Assembly (NCBI GenBank): GCA_019247135.1
Contig: JAFAPL010000960.1
Coordinates: forward strand, 1-6,299
From: Chloroflexota bacterium
GTDB lineage: Bacteria; Chloroflexota; UBA6077; CF-72
Length of the DNA: 6,299 nt
Direction: 5' to 3'
Part shown: piece by piece, positions 4,764 through 6,299 of the stretch
How the letters are laid out: each line of letters starts with the position of its first letter
Numbering within the stretch: the stretch's first letter is position 1
The notes under the pieces: generated by a model
What the model was told of the DNA's origin: nothing
The model's database searches: none
Seen by the model: the letters and a program-made list of their open reading frames with translations, nothing else
Program-made: the position numbers and the translations under genes

Positions 4764-5780
4764 TCACGTCAGCAGCAGCTGCTGCGCGTTCGCGCGCAGG
4801 AGCTTTGCGTGCTCCGCCTCGGACAGGCCCAGCCGATCGATAGCGCTCAAGGTTGGGCCGATCTGGCCGTCGTCGGTGGGAGGACCAAACGGCCAGTCCG
4901 ACGCAAACAGGACCTGGTCGGAGCCGAAGAAATCCAGTGAGGCACGGATAGTCCGAGCCTCACCGCCCACGGTCGTATCCGCGTAGAACATCTTGAAGTA
5001 CTCGACCGGTGACTTCTCGAGTGCCGAAAAGGCGTCGACCTCTGGAGCGTGTTCCGGTCCCTGGAAACCGATCGGACTGCTGGCGACGCGCTGGCCGAAG
5101 GTGGGGATCATGCCGCCGCCGTGATGCGTGAGGAAGCGCAGGTTTGGGTAGCGGTCGAGGATTCCCGCGAGGACCACGCGCGCCATGAATAGGCCCATCT
5201 CGTAGGGCCAGCCCAAGGCGAGCCACAGTCCGTAACGAGACTCCTCCTCACTCGCGAATTCCGGGTAGATAAAGCTGCGCGCGCCATGGACCCAGACGGG
5301 CTTGTTCAGCTCCGAGAATTTCGCGAACAGCGGTTCGAATCTCGGCTCGTCGAGCGGGTGGCCATTCACATTGGTGAAGATCTGGACACCTCTTGCGCCC
5401 AGTTGATTGATCGCGCGTTCGAGCTCCTTCACGCTGGCATCCGGATCGCCCATCGGTAATCCGGCGGCAAAGCCGAGAAACCGGTCGGGGTAGCGGTGGC
5501 AAAGCTCGGCCATGGAGTCGTTGGCCAGGGTGGCGAGGTCACGCAAGGTTGCGCCGCTTGCGACCTGCTCCAGTGGCGGGGTTCCGAGGGTGAGAATCTG
5601 CTGGTATCCGGGCCTTGCGTCCATCATGCGGAACCGCACGTCCAGCTCGTACAGGCCGGTCTGTCGGCTCGACCCATTCAGCCACGATCGCGCGGACGGA
5701 GTCTCCGCCGCTGCGACCATACGCTCGAACAGCGGCTTTGGCAGGATGTGCGGAAACGCGTCGATGATGTCCATGGGCAC
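4764..5780 (-). CDS. Amidohydrolase-2 family (ACMSD-like) metal-dependent hydrolase/decarboxylase
   Basis: This 338-residue TIM-barrel protein of the amidohydrolase-related family includes hydrolases and non-oxidative decarboxylases such as ACMSD and gamma-resorcylate decarboxylase. The usual N-terminal HxH is changed: IDAFPHILP gives Phe9 at the first His position while His11 is kept. Other site residues are present: His165 (VWVHGA), His219/His220 (LTHHGGG) and Asp295 (FASDWPFG). DRFLGFAAGLPMGDP (99-113), GARGVQIFTNVNG (128-140) and LDRYPNLRFLTHHGGG (208-223) are typical family blocks. The GTG start at 5780-5778 overlaps the preceding TAG by one base (TAGTG); an ATG two codons later (5774) is an alternative. 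Neither has a clear ribosome binding site, which fits translational coupling to the M24 gene. The substrate is unknown; aromatic or cyclic carboxylates or amides are typical. The 3' end carries a hairpin described separately. Confidence 0.9.
   Translation of the reverse strand: MPMDIIDAFPHILPKPLFERMVAAAETPSARSWLNGSSRQTGLYELDVRFRMMDARPGYQQILTLGTPPLEQVASGATLRDLATLANDSMAELCHRYPDRFLGFAAGLPMGDPDASVKELERAINQLGARGVQIFTNVNGHPLDEPRFEPLFAKFSELNKPVWVHGARSFIYPEFASEEESRYGLWLALGWPYEMGLFMARVVLAGILDRYPNLRFLTHHGGGMIPTFGQRVASSPIGFQGPEHAPEVDAFSALEKSPVEYFKMFYADTTVGGEARTIRASLDFFGSDQVLFASDWPFGPPTDDGQIGPTLSAIDRLGLSEAEHAKLLRANAQQLLLT
4782..4799. terminator. Perfect 7-bp hairpin with TTCG loop near the convergent gene ends
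   Basis: CTGCGCG (4782-4788), loop TTCG, CGCGCAG (4793-4799). On the plus strand it starts 22 bases after the VOC stop, so it could end or stabilise the VOC transcript; on the minus strand it lies inside the last codons of the amidohydrolase (RANAQ). No T-run follows on either strand, so Rho-independent termination is not certain. The adjoining GCAGCAGCTGCTGC palindrome (4772-4785) overlaps it and is explained by the QQLL codons. Confidence 0.35.
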
Positions 5781-6299
5781 TACTTATGATTCAACCGCGT
5801 AGGAATGCTGTTGAGCTCCTCGCAGCCGGATTCGGTGACGATCACGGTGCCGCCGATGTTCACCCGGTGATCACCGAGACACGCGTTCGGCTCCAGCGCG
5901 AGCACCATGCCCGCCTGTAGCGCGATGTCGCGCACCGGCCGCTCGATCGAGGGCCCGGCATAGCGCACACCGAGCTCCAGCTTCTCCTGATTGATGCTCG
6001 TTCGGCCCATCAGAAAGTGCGGGCTCACGGAGTGGACCAACGGTGTGTATGCCCAGCAACCGGCCACGCGGAGCGGCTCGGCCATGGTCTGGACGAGCTC
6101 GGGGAATGACAGGCCAGCGCGCAGCACGCGCAACGCTTCCTCATACGACTGACGGGCAACGCTCTCACACCGGAGATTGGTCTCGTCCAGCGGGTCGAGC
6201 GCCACGCTCATCTGGACCTGCACCTCCTGATTGCCGCAGGCCGGCATGATCTCGGCGCACACGATATCGCCGCGCTCGAGACGTCGAGGCGGCTCGGCG
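5780..6299 (-). CDS. M24-family (creatinase/aminopeptidase P fold) protein, C-terminal fragment
   Basis: The gene enters from the right edge without its start; 172 codons are visible, ending RLNHK-TAG. Numbering from the first visible codon, the pita-bread fold signatures are ERGDIVCAEIMP (8-19), LVHSVSPHF (87-95), LQAGMVLALEPN (127-138) and GGTVIVTESGCEEL (149-161). These correspond to GDxVxxDxG, the GHG/HxxG loop, LxxGMVxxxEPG and the RxEDTVLVTExG block of M24 peptidases. Only part of the metal site is retained: Glu16 stands where the first Asp is expected, Gln27 for the second Asp, His89 and Glu136 are present, and Gly149 replaces the last Glu. This resembles non-canonical or creatinase-like members that do not use the dinuclear metal centre; peptidase activity should not be assumed. 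Its stop overlaps the amidohydrolase GTG, so the two are probably co-translated and may act on the same amide or amidine compound. Confidence 0.82.
   Translation of the reverse strand, partial: AEPPRRLERGDIVCAEIMPACGNQEVQVQMSVALDPLDETNLRCESVARQSYEEALRVLRAGLSFPELVQTMAEPLRVAGCWAYTPLVHSVSPHFLMGRTSINQEKLELGVRYAGPSIERPVRDIALQAGMVLALEPNACLGDHRVNIGGTVIVTESGCEELNSIPTRLNHK

Noticed and set aside
4772..4785. Perfect 14-base palindrome GCAGCAGCTGCTGC as an operator
   Set aside because: It is explained by the Gln-Gln-Leu-Leu codons at the amidohydrolase C-terminus and lies at gene ends, not in a promoter.

Overview
The window is a GC-rich (roughly 60-65% by eye), densely packed bacterial chromosome segment with seven complete protein genes and one truncated gene at each edge. 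No tRNA, rRNA, CRISPR array, insertion sequence or phage gene is visible. Three things suggest a Chloroflexota-type (or similar environmental, high-GC) organism: a twin-arginine plus lipobox substrate-binding protein with a long Pro/Ala/Gly linker, a double CxxC zinc-ribbon protein with a Gly/Tyr/Ser/Arg-rich linker, and catabolic amidohydrolase, SDR and VOC genes around a sugar-type ABC importer. This placement is an inference from gene types and was not computed.

Region 1 (1-3424, minus strand) reads right to left as an operon: short-chain dehydrogenase (2615-3424), then ABC substrate-binding lipoprotein (1057-2541), inner-membrane permease 1 (79-1056), and the first 29 codons of permease 2 (1-89, running off the window). 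The last three are translationally tight: TGA directly followed by GTG at 1059-1054, then an 11-base overlap at 79-89. A promoter-like TTGACA-17-TACCGT sits in the 73-base gap before the binding protein, so the transporter may be transcribed both with and without the dehydrogenase. Together they look like uptake of a carbohydrate-like solute (CUT1-type importer; no ATPase in view) plus oxidation of an alcohol or sugar group.

Region 2 (3425-3567) is the only divergent promoter region. It holds a cluster of symmetric repeats: two TCGCGA palindromes 20 bases apart and a perfect 8-base inverted repeat.

Region 3 (3568-4760, plus strand) has a two-zinc-ribbon protein with an RGG-like tail, an immediately adjoining small helical protein of unknown function, and a VOC-superfamily (extradiol dioxygenase/glyoxalase fold) protein with its own strong ribosome binding site.

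Region 4 (4764-6299, minus strand) is an M24 (creatinase/aminopeptidase P fold) C-terminal fragment followed by an amidohydrolase-2 (ACMSD-like) protein, joined by a one-base TAGTG overlap. Both lack some residues of the canonical metal site. This pair converges on the VOC gene with only three bases between the stop codons. A perfect 7-bp hairpin with a TTCG loop lies just beyond, inside the amidohydrolase 3' end.

I see no clearly new defence or mobile system. The most interesting items are the non-canonical active sites of the M24/amidohydrolase pair, the RGG-tailed zinc-ribbon protein with its unknown partner, and the structured divergent promoter.
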